A model generated the notes under the pieces. The model was not told where the DNA came from. It searched no databases and saw nothing but the letters and a program-made list of their open reading frames with translations. A DNA stretch of 64,000 nucleotides from Ascaris suum (taxonomy: Eukaryota; Nematoda; Chromadorea; Rhabditida; Ascarididae), in contig CM024187.1 in the NCBI GenBank assembly GCA_013433145.1, forward strand, positions 1,550,001 through 1,614,000, written 5' to 3'. The translations under genes were made by a program, and so were the position numbers. Positions 38,271 to 51,800 of the stretch are shown here, piece after piece; position 1 is the first letter of the stretch; each line of letters begins with the position of its first letter.

Positions 38271-41200
38271 TTCTATTGTAGGTTTGAAATTACTATTTGC
38301 TCATTAGTTGACAACTGTGTTAGATTTTTTTTTTTGTATAGTTAGAGCGCATATTTTAGTGTATATGAAGAGTGAGTAATAATTGTTACAGAGGAAAGTT
38401 AGGTGCATTTGTGTGTGCAAAGAATTTCATCAAAATTGCCAAGTGATCAACGCAGAATTATGGTAAATATTTTTAAACGTTCATTACAGCAAAAAAAAAA
38501 CATTCCCGCCATCCTGTCCCCTTTATTTATCTCAGCGTATCCCTTTCTGCATCCATTGGATAAAAGTCCAACTTTTTGGCGCAGATTTTTGCTTCATTTT
38601 CGCAAGTCAGTCGCTTGCATTTTCCGATATGACAGCGTCTATTGCATAACTTTGTTCAATTTCTTTCACGAGGTTTTCTTAACGTTTGGAAAAGTCGTCC
38701 ACTAATAAATTGGTTGCGTGTTGCATTGGCGATGATGTTTGGGCTTGGATCAGGGACAAAGTTTAAAGTAATGTCAACGAAAAAAGAAGGATTCTTGTTG
38801 ACGCTTTCATTTCGAAAAATATCAGCGAAACCCCACATGGGAACCTCGACTGAATCGTAAATTAGTGTACGTCACTAAGTCGCAATGCCTAAATTCACTT
38901 CATGCGCTAAGCGATAGTTGAATTCTGAATCTTAGATTCTTAACTGATGTTTAAAATGGTTATATATGGAATTTTCATTTCATAATTTCCGTTATTTTTG
39001 TGTTTAGCAATTTGCTACGACAAATAACACAAGCCGTTTTTTATGCAGTAGGCTAATGAAATCAATGACACCTATATGCTTAAGTATGGGGAACTAACCC
39101 TTTAATACACTCCAGGATATTATTAGAGAAAAGATTCGAGCCACCAATTTTTTGACGCTTTATAATTTGATTTTGTTTCATTTTGCCAAAATTGTGGTAT
39201 GCGTACTCGAAATTTATCTTCAATGGCCTATTAGAATCAAGGAATGCCTATATGTTTCATAGTTGAAGTAAAGAACGAAAAGTACGTTATATAGGCATAA
39301 CTCCACTAAACGAGAATACTTGCTCACTTGCTTGCAGCTGTTTCTTTCGAATTTATAGTCAGGTTTTGTCGAATGCTAATCGACAAGCTGATATCTGTTT
39401 CGTTTTTAACGGTGAGATGTGAAATAAAGCTCATCAAGTAAACATTGCGACTTTGCGGTATATCTTATTGCTGGTATCTGATAATTCGTTCCTTCAAAGC
39501 CTCCTACTAATATAATTCATATTTATGCAATATTGCTGTGAAAAAAACGGAAGAGAATAGACAAACTTATGCGCGAAAAAGAACACGACGCCATAAAGCA
39601 ATAGGGTACGCCTCAGTATTTCCTTCTCATACAAAAATATAAGTCCAAAAGAGCGCATTGAAAAATTCCCATTTGGAGCGGAAATGAACCTTCTAGGATG
39701 AACAGGAAACTTGAGGGGAAAAGAAAGTTTTGGATTATGCCAGTCAACAGCTTCATCCGGTGATAGAGTTCTGAGAAACGCTTTTGCTGCACGGTGACAA
39801 CTTTTCTTCAAACGACGCCAGCCTAAAGAAATGATGCTATTGCGGGGGAAATGCACTGCTTGCATCTTTTCGCGAACCAACATAAGTCGACTTTTCGATG
39901 ATAAAAACAATGGGGGCATCGGGCAAAAATTGATAATCATAACAGCGAATTTCGCTGTAAGGTTTCAGTGGTAGTCTAAGGTTGCATAAAAATTCACCAG
40001 GCAATGGATGAACGAATGAACAGTGTGTGCATCTATTGTTTTTTCAGCTTACGTTGTAAAATTGTTCTTTTTTCTGCAAACTATCAATTGTATACAATCT
40101 CTGCGACTGCTTCGCTAAATACCCTCTGATTGAAAATGTGCTATTTCAACGAAACCTTCCGCAGTCTTGCGCTAAATGCATAATCGCTCATCGAAGATCT
40201 ATGCTTTAAGCTTGAATCTATTATTTCAATAAAACCTTCAACCGATTTTTTGCTTTCCGCTTTGCTGCTCATGTAAGCTGTAGCTTATTACAGCTCTCAC
40301 AAGTAAAGAAGAGCAAACGAATCACTCGCCGTGGAATGCACCTCGCCGTATAACTGGACTTGCTGGCCAATTTACGAAGTGTTCATTATAACATAAACAC
40401 GTATACGCAAATTTTTGGAAAACGCACACATGAAAACTTTGGACTTCTTGTTTCACCTTTTCGTAGTGAATCACTCCGTCTACCAAAGCTGGCTGGCTAC
40501 TGTACATATCGCATATTTTTCCTGGCTTTACTATTCAAATTCCCTTAATATCAGGGTGTTTATTTTAAATGAGATCAACAACGGTTCGTAGAATGTTGCG
40601 ATAGTGCAGCACTACACCTATGATTCCATGCCTCCTACTAGTGATAAAAAGCATCGAAGCAGGCCACGAATCATTACTTTAGTTTTATCCATCATGTTCT
40701 TCCACATGGTCATCGCATTGGACGCATATCTTCACTACCGCATCCGCACAAAAAAATGCTCACTCTTCAGATAATTAAAACCAAAATCAGTAACCAGCTA
40801 GGCAAACAATAACCCAACATGCTATTTTTTAAAACGCTTCGACAGTGACTTTTCACAAATACCCTAGAGTGTGAATATAGTAACAATGGATGGAAACTCA
40901 ATGCTCCACAACAACAAATTTTGCTAGGTTTATCATCGCTGTTATCCTACTATGTGCGCAACCGAACAGCCTCCACGATTGCTTTTCCTTTCCCTCCAAC
41001 AAAATCGGTCGCTCTCCGCCAATGTTTACACTCCTTACTTTCATCGTCCTTATATGCTCGCTGGTCTTCCGAAAGGCTCTTTAATGTTTTTTAGACACCA
41101 GCTGAATAAGCTATATTTCAATATGTCGCCTTATACACAATACACCTTCCCGCCCCTATGAACCTACTCAACCCTCTATACGCGACGACGACTCCCAGTG

Positions 41201-41950
41201 CCACGTTCTCTATGAACTTACTCGCTCATCGTGTGATGCTGAAGCGAAATTTCCAGCACCATTCTTTCAACTGCCCTATGTGCAACTTCCAGCATTGCTA
41301 GTTTTCCAGACAAGGACCATTTTATAGTGGGTAAGTGTGTTAGACATGGTCAAAAAGTAAAAGCGCGTGTATTTGACGATAACGAGATGTTCGGCTTGAA
41401 ATAGGTCGAGTGACTAGAGCACGAACAAGACACAACATGGCCTGCGCATTCAATGCAGTGTTGAAAATAATTGCCAAGTATTCATATTTTGTTAGTACAT
41501 TCACAGTAACACATATGCAAAATAGAAAAAAAAAGATAATATATATGTGGAAAGGAGATAAATAACAATAGACGTTCGTATTGGATGTATGCACAGGCAA
41601 CACACGCATAGCGACGAACAAATAATAGTGCCGACACGCACTGATTACAGAAAACAATTGTTTTAGAAGGTAGAAAATGTTTGAGATTGAATAAAAAATT
41701 GTATCTACAATCTTTAGAAACTACAGGAGAGACGTTAAAAGTAGAAAGGTACGCCGCATAGAATCCTCTTTTAAAAATACAAAGCAAAATACGGCACCAA
41801 AAACAAAAAAAAAGTTCGAGCCTCATATATCATCCCAGAAGAGCACAACTGCAGCATGTGAATAGCGGAGAGGTGCAAGAATTAGGACGAGCAAAAGTGG
41901 CCGTGAATAATACCGCAGTCATGTGGTGCCAAAGAGATTTCGTGATATTG
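38271..41950. other. Intergenic region downstream of tetraspanin
   Basis: AT-rich sequence without a supported gene. A 148-codon minus-strand open frame at 39494-39940 has no recognisable domain or splice context. The next convincing signal is on the minus strand, so the flanking genes are probably convergent here. Confidence 0.5.
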
Positions 41951-41954
41951 CCCG

Positions 41955-42239
41955 CTAAAGAGCACATTGCCATATTACGAGCAAAATGCAACAAGCAAGA
42001 AGGACAACATACATACAGAGAGCGAGTGAGAGATACACAAAACCTAGCGTGACCGCGAAAAAAAAAGATCGCAACGATAAACGGAAATTGCGGAAATGTG
42101 ACTTTGGTCGGATGAGAAACACGAGTGGATCATCATTCCACTTGCATGCCACTGGCAATGCACAAACTACAGGGACCAACTGCTGAGCAATGTAATGTTG
42201 AGGCAATTCCATGGACGGCACCACAGGTGCACCGCTCCA
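41955..42239 (-). CDS. Candidate C-terminal exon of the GW182-like gene
   Basis: A TTTCAG acceptor opens WSGAPVVPSMELPQHYIAQQ, a tryptophan- and glutamine-bearing stretch in GW182 style, and the frame stays open to a stop at 41955. The latter half (hydrophobic, cysteine-rich) looks non-coding, so the true exon may end earlier, for example at a GTAGTT donor near residue 23. Confidence 0.35.
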   Translation of the reverse strand, partial: WSGAPVVPSMELPQHYIAQQLVPVVCALPVACKWNDDPLVFLIRPKSHFRNFRLSLRSFFFAVTLGFVYLSLALCMYVVLLACCILLVIWQCAL

Positions 42240-42447
42240 CTGAAATGTTCATAGCAAATCGCCAATACGACCAAGCCAAAACAAGCCATGTACGATCCAC
42301 CACCATTAACCGAAGAATGAAGATTCTTAAACACAAGTCAATAAGCCAATCAACATTTCATGTGGCCCACTATACATGAAGTCTGCTTCAAAGAATTAGG
42401 AACAACTCAATCTCACTAAAGACGCAAAAATAACCCACTGTTGTTAC

Positions 42448-42490
42448 TTGGAATGGAATGTACGGTGGATCGCCAGGGCGACGAGCAGGC
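42448..42490 (-). CDS. Candidate small exon, possibly GW182-like gene
   Basis: Between a CCAAAG acceptor and a GTAACA donor it reads PARRPGDPPYIPFQ, joining the exon at 42239 in phase 0. A further phase-compatible piece lies at 42570-42619 (VNRFMGGLRQCILGKL). Both are short and rest on splice phase only. Confidence 0.28.
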
Positions 42491-42619
42491 CTTTGGAAAA
42501 TACACAAGCATATGATATCATCACATCAACACACATATAGGCAGATCCACATAAAACAGCACTTAACACCTCAATTTCCCCAGAATGCATTGTCGCAGAC
42601 CACCCATGAAGCGATTGAC

Positions 42620-45600
42620 CTGCGATAGAAATAAACGCCACACCACGCTCGTATCGTTTCGAGATCACAATGTAAATTTGTTCACATGGACATGCACCTA
42701 CACAATGTGACGACGAAGGGAGCGAGCTCGCTTTCACGCCAACGTGCGCAAGCACAATAGCTCATGCTAAGAACTGCCATGCGAAGCGCCTAGGTTGCAA
42801 AGATTATCCTAGGCGAAACAGTTGCCGAGCAAACAAATGACCTTTCCTACAATCGGAAAACCCATCACCCAAAGTGCATGAAGAATCCCAACACTTGCAA
42901 ACTTTCGAACATCCCAACAAAGTGAAGAAAATATTTGCAACTGAATTTGTCACATCAACCTACAAAACGAGAATAGCTACGCGGAAAAAAAGAACCACTT
43001 GGTTTCGGTGTCAACTAATTAGAAAACACAGCTCCGCCGAAAGATTACAGAAACTACTGAAATATACATGCGGGTTATGCAAGCTCAAAACCGCCGCTCT
43101 TAAAGTGTTAGTACGCACTCTGCCCTCCCTCCCCCCCCCCCCCCCATGACAACTATTCAAAAAGGCCCTGACAGCACACACCCACCACCACAACCTCTAA
43201 AATAAAGGACGGAACGATAAGTGCACACACAGCTTCTCGAGACACGTCAAATCATCTTTCAAAGATACATTTTTGAACAGCATAAGACAGATTGCACAAT
43301 CACTTAAACAAACCGGTGCTCACCAAGTAAAATCCCAGAGAGGAATGAACATAAGATATGAGTTGTCACCCTCACTGCCGTTAACCACTTCACCCGACAA
43401 GATCATCAAAGTGGTTCACACTGAATTTCTCATGCAAGCAATACTTCAAGATGACCAGTGATAACACAACGAATGTTGACTATACGACGGTATTCTACGA
43501 AATGATGTGGTTCAAATTCTTTGACTTCAAAACATCAATTTCATCAACGCCAAAAAGAAATAAAGCATGCATGAGTCATTCAGTCCAAAAAATAACCGCA
43601 AGATGCAACGGCCCATGTATGCTTCTGAAGAATGTTCAGAAACTGATGGTATAGCAAACGGCCCATGTGAACGCTTTGCAGAAATGAAGGGATGTGCGAA
43701 TAAGTGAGGCAACATAGTCAGAAGAAAACCTTACAAGACATCGAAGAATCACTCATCCCCGGAACGTGAAACGCAAAATGTGATTTATACAACACTAGCT
43801 TTGCGTTTTTTAAAACAGTAGGCTAATTGCAATCACAATATGCACGCAGAGGGCTTCCAGATGAACGCCCTCCCCTTTGAAGATTTCAGCATTCAACTGG
43901 TAAGTTCTCCCTAAAAAATACAATAAAGTCAACAATCAAATCCGCCATGACAACATTCAAGGAAAATTTTCAACACCTCAGCGATTCTCGCCGTGCCTTT
44001 TCATGCTAGACTAAAGAAAGTCAGTAACTTGACAGAGAAAGGCGAATGTTCCGCTTATCTGCATCCACCTCAATGGTATGGCCACTTTCGTACAGACCTG
44101 TTGAAATTCTAGAAGAATCTACAGAATTGCTCACAACAACGGAACACTTTCGAAATCATTAAGTGCGAACGTTTGTGATGCATGCAACGAAGGAGAAAAA
44201 AGCAAAACTCAGAAAGCAGAACGAGACAACATAGTTAGGCGCTCACCAGACAAGGTCGACAATATGCCGAATCTTCTCGCAAAAGACCTGCGGATGAATG
44301 GCAACCGGCGATCACTGGTCGATGACGGACAATTCAACGTGGTGGAAACTGCGTGAGAGTATTATAGCTGCAGTTACTTCGGGATGGAAGTTTGCAGCCA
44401 CCAGATATTTCAAATCAACCACACCAATTCGTTGATCAAATCCACTTTCTCATTACCCCGCTAACGAACTCCAAATGGCATCATCAAGCACAATCAACAC
44501 AAATTAAACAGCTGTATCGGACTCATTCAACGGCGGCAACGGACAAGGTTTCAGTAAATCCGCACAACCTAATCCCCAAAGATGAGGCTGGGCGTCACCT
44601 TTAAAGAATTAAAAGGGACAAAAATCTCTGCTGAACAAAATCAGCGCAAAATTCCGAAGTCCCGTGACAACAGAAAAGCACCTGTGTGGTAACGACCTCT
44701 AGGCAACCTGATAAAGAGAATAATGGAAATAAGAGAAGAAATGGGTAGAAAGTAAACATACTACTCGCAAAGTGATGAACAAATGGGTGGAATCTCCTAG
44801 AGGAAAGATTGTACTTTAAGCGCCTTGATGCTCTTCAACAGTCACGAACATCCAACAATGCCAATAAGGCAGCTAGTAGGCACCCATACTTTAAAAGAGA
44901 AAAAATGATAACCCTCACAGCATACAATGCTATAAATGGTCCACTAATGACAGCTTTTTTTGACGCTTCCACCCACGCAAGCGCATATGAAACACTATTT
45001 ACAGTTCATGATACAACCAACAACTATCAACCTACACATTTGAACACAGCCTAAAACACGTTTTTGAGTGATCAGACATATAAAACTAAAAGCAGCAATC
45101 AGAGTGCTCTTGAAGTGATTGCCTTCCAGGCTAACTTCTGAGAAGAAACATGTCGCATCCAGATGAAAACACAACAGTCGACAACATTAAAAAAAGACCT
45201 TGCAAAAATGAGCCTGCTGAACGTTTCCCTCTACGAGAAAACTGTAAAAGTATGACGTTTTCTCTCTTTCGGCATCACCTTCTTCGAAAACCAACGACTG
45301 AAAACGATTTTTAACATTAGAATTTATAAAATGTGCTAAGTGGTAACCGAAATCCATACCATATTATTCATGTATCGAAAATATGAACCCAGGATAACTA
45401 GGACAGTAGGCGGGAATCGCATATTCCACCTCAAAACCTCCATAAGCTACCGGCTGGTTCAGAAGACTCCTCTACAAAGCGCAATGATGCAACATTTTGA
45501 CGACAAACTGCGAGCAACGAGTATATTCAAAGCAATAAAGAATCATCTGGGAAGTGGGAACATACGAATAAATTTGGGTCAAATAGAAAATGAGTATAGA

Positions 45601-47031
45601 ACAAGGCGAAGTGTCGAGTGGAAATGACAACAGATTACACCGAAAGAGTGCCACGAGATGCGACTTGAAAGCGAACAGCTTCATATTCCTGAACGGATGG
45701 ATATACAACCAATCTTGCAAAATACGCAGCAATACGGAAAAAACAATGGAACATCGGAGCATTAATCATAACACTGTAATCACTTCAAATGATAAGTACA
45801 CAGAGTTAGAGGTATAGGGAACAAATTTACAGCGACTCAGTTATACAGTTTACAGCTTGTCACTGAGAGCACAGTACACGATGGGAGCATTGCAACAAGA
45901 AAACATAACAATTAAACGTAAAAAGCGGCACAGTAAAGAGACCGTTGTAAGCAGCCCGTTTTGTTGTAGAAAAGAGAGAAAATAACGTGAGAGGAACAAG
46001 AGAGTGACCAGCTGTGCACACAGAATCCCGCGGCGCGCTCAATGCGAGAGAACGCACAGGCAACATTTGAAGAAGCAGAACAAACTGTGGCGGTCGAAAC
46101 CGCACCCGCTAAAACAGCAAACACAGTAAACTTCAGAGAGATATATCTATATGGTGATCATCACTCACAAAGACAACATGGAACACGCGTGTGTCCATCA
46201 AATTTACACACACTGTTCGCCGAGCACAATATCCTTTTAAAGCGTGGCCCTTTAGAAGGTGAAATACATCTGACAGCAATAGTTGTCCTCACCTGCTATC
46301 ATAGACATTGTGTCCCGCTCCGCAAACAAATAATCAACGGCACTGACAGAGGCTTGTTGGACAAACTCAAGCGCGCATCACCAAATAATGACTCGTACGC
46401 AAGAGGACTAAATTGTGGAGTAACCAGAAATGGACTGAAGCCTCAAAATTATTTCAACAACCTCATCATACTTAAAGGCTTTGTTATAAACTCTGAAGAC
46501 AGTGAATGCAATTAATTTAAGAATTTTATATAGCATGCGCAAAAACGCAAACAAACTGATTATACCACTTAAGGGTGTACCTCAAGCACAACGAAATAGA
46601 ACTTGTTGCGCCTGATGACTCATCACAGTAGTCACTTCAGAGGCTTATCACACTTCCACTTAGGCCATGACTATAGGACTTTGTCCAACAATGGTGTATT
46701 TAAACGGAAGATCGACTATGCATGCGAAAATAATAAAATATTAAAACGGCATGCGGCACTACAACACATAGTGATTGACAGCAACAATGCCCGCAAATTT
46801 CAATTAATAGAATCGCTTATGCACAATAAAAAACGGCCGTACTGCAACTGTGCACACGAAAACGTACGCCACAAGAGGTACCCGCGGCGCATGAGGCGCA
46901 GTAGAAGGGACGCGAGAGATCATCGCTGTGAAAGATGTGCTGCTGTTGTTGTTGTTGCATCATGTCGCCGCTACAACAGCGCCCGCACCAAACGCCCACG
47001 AATCCGGCGCTGGCGCCGCTGCAGCACTCAC
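42620..47031. other. Region without assignable genes, plus strand A- and C-rich
   Basis: Plus-strand open frames up to 157 codons (46042-46515) occur but show no domain, no splice-site logic and no family resemblance. The A/C bias of the plus strand continues that seen across introns of the minus-strand GW182-like gene, so this may be intron or 3' untranslated sequence of that gene. A 15-base C run lies at 43131-43145. Confidence 0.4.
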
Positions 47032-47129
47032 CCACTCCACTCGCTCTCCCATTGTGCATTATCGGTGCACCCGCACCACGCATCTTCATCAGACGCTCCA
47101 ATTCTGAATCGGCATCACTTTCAGTTGAA
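47032..47129 (-). CDS. Candidate exon, possibly GW182-like gene
   Basis: Between TTTCAG and GTGAGT it encodes STESDADSELERLMKMRGAG then APIMHNGRASGV. Its entry phase (2) matches the exit phase of the exon ending at 48588. The charged composition looks coding, but family motifs are absent. Confidence 0.4.
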
Positions 47130-48587
47130 CTGAAACCTCATGTATCGCATAAGTGAGAATCTATGAAAGTACCCCTCCAAGAAGACGACTGCAGAAAATT
47201 ACATCCAAGCCGAAATTCCGGTGTCTATACTGACCGAATACAAGCCGAGGCCACTACAACCATACAATTGTGGTTCGAAGGCCTGACCTTCGAATTGAAA
47301 GAAAATATGTTGAAAATGCTCGCGCCATGAAACAAAAGTGCTCGCTAGATTAGAAGCTTCTTGCATGCCTGTGGATGAAGCCTCACCTCCCTAACGTTAA
47401 GAACATAACCCAAACTTTGCCATCAAGGATTTTCTTCGAATACAATTATGTGTATATGACGATCTCCACAAACAACAAAATAAAACTGTAGTGATTATAG
47501 AAAGCGAGAACATGCTTCGTTATATCACAAGCTTACAAATACATGATTAATATCAAAGCAACGCTTCAACAACGACGCTATGCTTCGTTTTTTGATTCCT
47601 TCATCTTCGCAATGCGTAACATGCTTCATCCCTCCGCTGGCAACTATTCTCAAAAAGCGCTCATGACATAGCCAAAAAGACGAAAAAGAATGCAAAACGC
47701 TCCCCTTTAAAACGTTTCCGACCTCAGGTTAGCAGCTCCGATTAGTAGATGAATCCATTCACAGCTTCGGTGGCGCTCTTCTGTAGCGCCCATTCTGGAT
47801 GTCACAACTATGATTCCGAAATAAATGACCTAGCAAAAAAAAACTCCCATTTCACTACACACCAATTGCGTTTACAACGATTTCTACAGTCACGTGCCCG
47901 AAATAAAACACTTACTGAAAGGAACTTCAGCTTTGAGGCGTGCCAAGATTGCATCCACAGGTTCGGTAAACTTCACGCATACGAATGACGAGGCGGGTGG
48001 ACAAAAGAACTGCAGGATTTGGCCAACCTTCTGACAAACCATGTTGCACCTGCTTCTCATTCTGCAAAAAGTTCACCTGTAGCAAATTTCGCAAATCCAT
48101 CTGAGCCGTCTCAAATGTACGTATCGCGCAGAAATTTAGTGAACGCCGTAAAACATTTCATCCATTCGTTTTCTACTCCTATTATAAAGTACATCCCACA
48201 GCAAACAGCAGCAGAAAAATAAGGCTGGATGACCCTAAAATGCTGCAGCTCGATGTGCTGCTTTGATATTAGTGGTGTTAGCTAGCTGCGTATGAAGAAA
48301 ACTATGGATAATTTGGAAGCTGGACAAAAACGGCCAATCCTTGAAAACAACGGTTTTGGGCACTTAGAAACATCAGAAAGCAAGATTTGATAGGCTGAAA
48401 ACAATGACATTACAAATGACGAAACTGATGACTTGATAACTGAGATTGCAAGGGAACAAAACAAATCAGCAAGTCATCTTACGCAACGCCATCAGCCAAT
48501 TCCGTTGTGATGAGGCCTTCACTTCTCATGTTTTAACTCCCAGAAACTTTCCTTCGAGGAAGATGTGAACTGAAGAAAAAAACTTAC
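47130..48587. other. Probable intron of the GW182-like gene
   Basis: No supported exon. A TTTTCAG on the minus strand near 48,395 leads to a 60-codon frame without recognisable content. Confidence 0.4.
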
Positions 48588-48806
48588 AATGCCGCAAGTT
48601 GGATGAGAATCCAGTGCGCGCCAAACTGGAACTGCTGCTGTGCGTGGCTTGAGATCGAACGCGTGTAACTAGCCTGCGGCATCTGTCCTCCTGTAATCGC
48701 TGCGCAAATGGCTGGCTCACTGCCGATGGAGGACGGGAACGTCCGTTTCCACATTTCATTACCATAGGCCGAGGCCTGAATCCTTCATTCCTCCCAAGTA
48801 GGCTCC
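48588..48806 (-). CDS. GW182-like exon M with probable frame break
   Basis: The TTTCCAG acceptor gives SLLGRNEGFRPRP and GNGRSRPPSAVSQPFAQRLQ. Then, in the next frame, GGQMPQASYTRSISSHAQQQ and FQFGAHWILIQL before a GTAAGT donor. One base missing from the CC at 48690-48691 (plus strand) joins them. RPP followed by a short WILI strand resembles the RPPPGL to RRM-start order of TNRC6. In the first half an alternative frame reads YGNEMWKRT, so the exact frame is unsettled. Confidence 0.6.
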
Positions 48807-51800
48807 CTGGAAATTAAAAGAGATTTTCATCCTGTACAGACAAAAACACTAACTTTCCTGATACCTAATTCTACTAACGAAGGCGGGAAGCACCGTTTCT
48901 CGGTTCTGCTTTAATACGTGGCCACAATCGCGACAACGACCGCACAGGGCCCTGGTCATCGAGCGCCATCATGCCCAAAACGACTTTAACACAGAAGTTG
49001 CTTGTCTCGCTACCGCCACCTTCCAAACAGCGAATTTAAGACTCTACCAATGGCCTAATACGAGGGAATTCGAATGAAGACCGTTTTCTTTTAGACAATT
49101 CAACGCATACATAAATGGCTTTCAATCCATGGCAAAAATGTGCTGTGCTACTTCCTTATACTGATCGCATAACTGATGACTCGGAAGAAAGCTAGGAGTT
49201 TTCTTCGCCTATTAGCTAAAATCGTGAAGCAATAACTCTGCCAGCGTCACTGTACAGCTTCATAAAAGGTCATTCCTCTTGCAAAGCAATCCAGGCAGCC
49301 CGTGATAGGATCGTACCCTTCGGGTTCTCAACATGTAGCTCCCTTACTCTTCAATCTACGGATGTCGACGAATCATTTAGTCCGCAACAAGATAGTAATG
49401 AACGTCTACCAATGCCCACTTCAGGCAAACACACGAATGCTACAACACGAACTCATTCAACAAAACAACTAGTCCCTCTAAATAATGGTTAGCTAATGTT
49501 TTTTTGGTGCTTCTTGATCGCGTAATTTCGCGCTTTTTACGCAATTCATAGACGAACCTTATTGATTGAGATTTCATTCAAGTAGTTTTGGGGCAACGTT
49601 GCCACCAACACTCGCTGAAAGAAGCGGATTAGGCTTACAATTGCCTGGCGTTGCGTTCGGATCCTCAGCCACCTGAAAATATTTTCAATAGGGAAGAAGA
49701 GACTAAAGTCTTGCTGAGTCTTATTCTAGGCTATCCAACTCTCTGAAAATGCACAGAAAAAAACTGCAAGAGATTTATTACCACCCATATAGCAGGCGCA
49801 TGCTCGCCGACCTTAGAATACGTAATAAGAAGGCGGAAATAAAGAGGGACGGAGTGACAATGACAGCTTAACACAATGTAAACGAAAAGGTATGACAGAG
49901 ACTGAACGTGGAGTACTGAAAAGAGTACTGGGAGTGTTAATCGATATACAACAAGACTTTAAAACTAAAAGTAAATTCCAACTTTTGACGGTTCAAAACT
50001 TTTTCACAGCCATACCTCACAATCTCGTTGAATCGACGCTGGTCGGGAATGACCAACAATGTATTATACGGCAATGGTACACAAAGCCGGTTGATTTAAA
50101 AACAATTGCCCATACAACTCGCTTAGAAATTTTCTTCCGCAAATAAAATAAAACTTGCAAGAACTCTTCTATAATTCCATTATTTCACATTACATCTCGA
50201 TACTGCAACAACACTTCCCTCTAAGAAAACCATTTTTCACACCTACCGACGCCCTCCACCCTCTGCACTCTAGATATGTCACCCATCAAACCTTAGAAGA
50301 GTGAGCTTTCAATGTACTACTTCCACAAAGATATACCTTTGTTAGGGAACACTCTCCTTCCCACTACTTTCCAGGAACGAAATTCCTGAGGACCGTCATC
50401 GTACGTCGTTTGGGTGTGCCGTCTGCTGAATGCGAAGAGGAATGTGGGCACTTTTGGTGTTTTCCGTATTTGTGCCCTCCTCCCGCTCCGCACTCGCAGT
50501 CATCCGCGCTATCCGCGTTCTCTTAAAAAAACGTTCTTGAAAAGCACAAGGTTTTATGTTGAAAGCAAAAAAGTACAACACAATCAATCCCTAGTTTCAA
50601 ACACAGTAGACCACAACCACAGCATGCGCAGCTTATATATAGAGCCAGCGACCACTCGTCGCACTAACAGCATCAAGCCGAGGCCATGATTTAGCCGGTG
50701 GGACGAAGATGAGGCGAACGGAGCGCATTCTACTCCTAGTTATCCAGAAAAAAAAGTTTTAAGAGTCGCCTGAAACCCAATCTGCATGAAGTGACGTACC
50801 GGTTCGCTCTCCGGCAGTACTTCCTGGAGGAGTGACCAATCAAGAGTGCCGCTCTTCCAGTCGATCTTGTCATCTAGCGACATGTGCTGCGTTCCGGCGA
50901 TTAAAGCTGGCACGTTGTTGTCTGATGACGAGCTGGTCATCTTAAGCAGACATTTACTAGCGAATGTAACTTTCGCATAAACAAAAAACAATGTCTAATT
51001 TGAACCATCAAAACGATATTCAACGCTTTTGTTGCTTGTTTACAACTTTTGAGAGAAAACATCGAAATTTATAAACTTCGAACAACAATGAAACACGACG
51101 AGTGCTACTGATTTCAGAGGAGCAAGACAGTTTAAACTTTCATTGCGTACAGGGACCGCATTTGGCTGCACATCATTTTTATTCTCATATTCCTCCATAA
51201 GCATATCTTTCTACTCCCTGCCTTCTTTGCATGGACGTATTCCATATTCTCATCCTGATTTACCGACAATGCAATCGCCTAACAATCAGATATTTCCGCA
51301 TTTTTGAAAAACCTTTCAATTTACATAAATCGTTGCACTTCTAAGAAGCACGAAAATAGTCCTGCTCATTTAAAACATAACTTACAGAGGATTTCACCAT
51401 AGTCTCAAAAAAAAAAAAGTGAGGCGACCGGCTTTTTTTAAAACTTATTAACACAAACCCATTGATTAAACCAACGTTATACTTGGAAGCACCATTGCAC
51501 TATGCTGCCTCAGTTTCAGGTGGCGTTTACAACCACATTTTTAAATCCGATTATATCAAATTGAAGTTTGCAATGACGAAAAGACTGACCTTTTCAGAGT
51601 TTCCGTCTGCGGGGATTGGCCTGTTTCCACTGTTTAAGCCTGCTTTGGCCGCGGTCGGTGCTAATGACACTGTACCGTTGACATTTTGCGGCGTCCTTTC
51701 ATAAACGGCTCATTGATGCTATTTCGAAGCTGCATAATCTCATTCTGTAGCCCCTGGATTTCCATGAGCAGCCGATCCGATTCCATCTAAAAACTTCCTC

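Noticed and set aside
39494..39940. 148-codon minus-strand open frame
   Set aside because: The translation is phenylalanine/arginine-rich with no motif and no splice or promoter context; typical chance frame.
46042..46515. 157-codon plus-strand open frame
   Set aside because: It is the second-longest open frame, but has no domain, no low-complexity bias typical of a family, no splice context, and lies in A/C-biased sequence where stops are rarer on this strand. Not called as a gene.
46603..47133. 176-codon plus-strand open frame with RRxRR-rich tail
   Set aside because: It is antisense to the better-supported minus-strand exon at 47129-47032; the arginine/histidine runs arise from reading a CAA/CAG-rich minus-strand sequence backwards.
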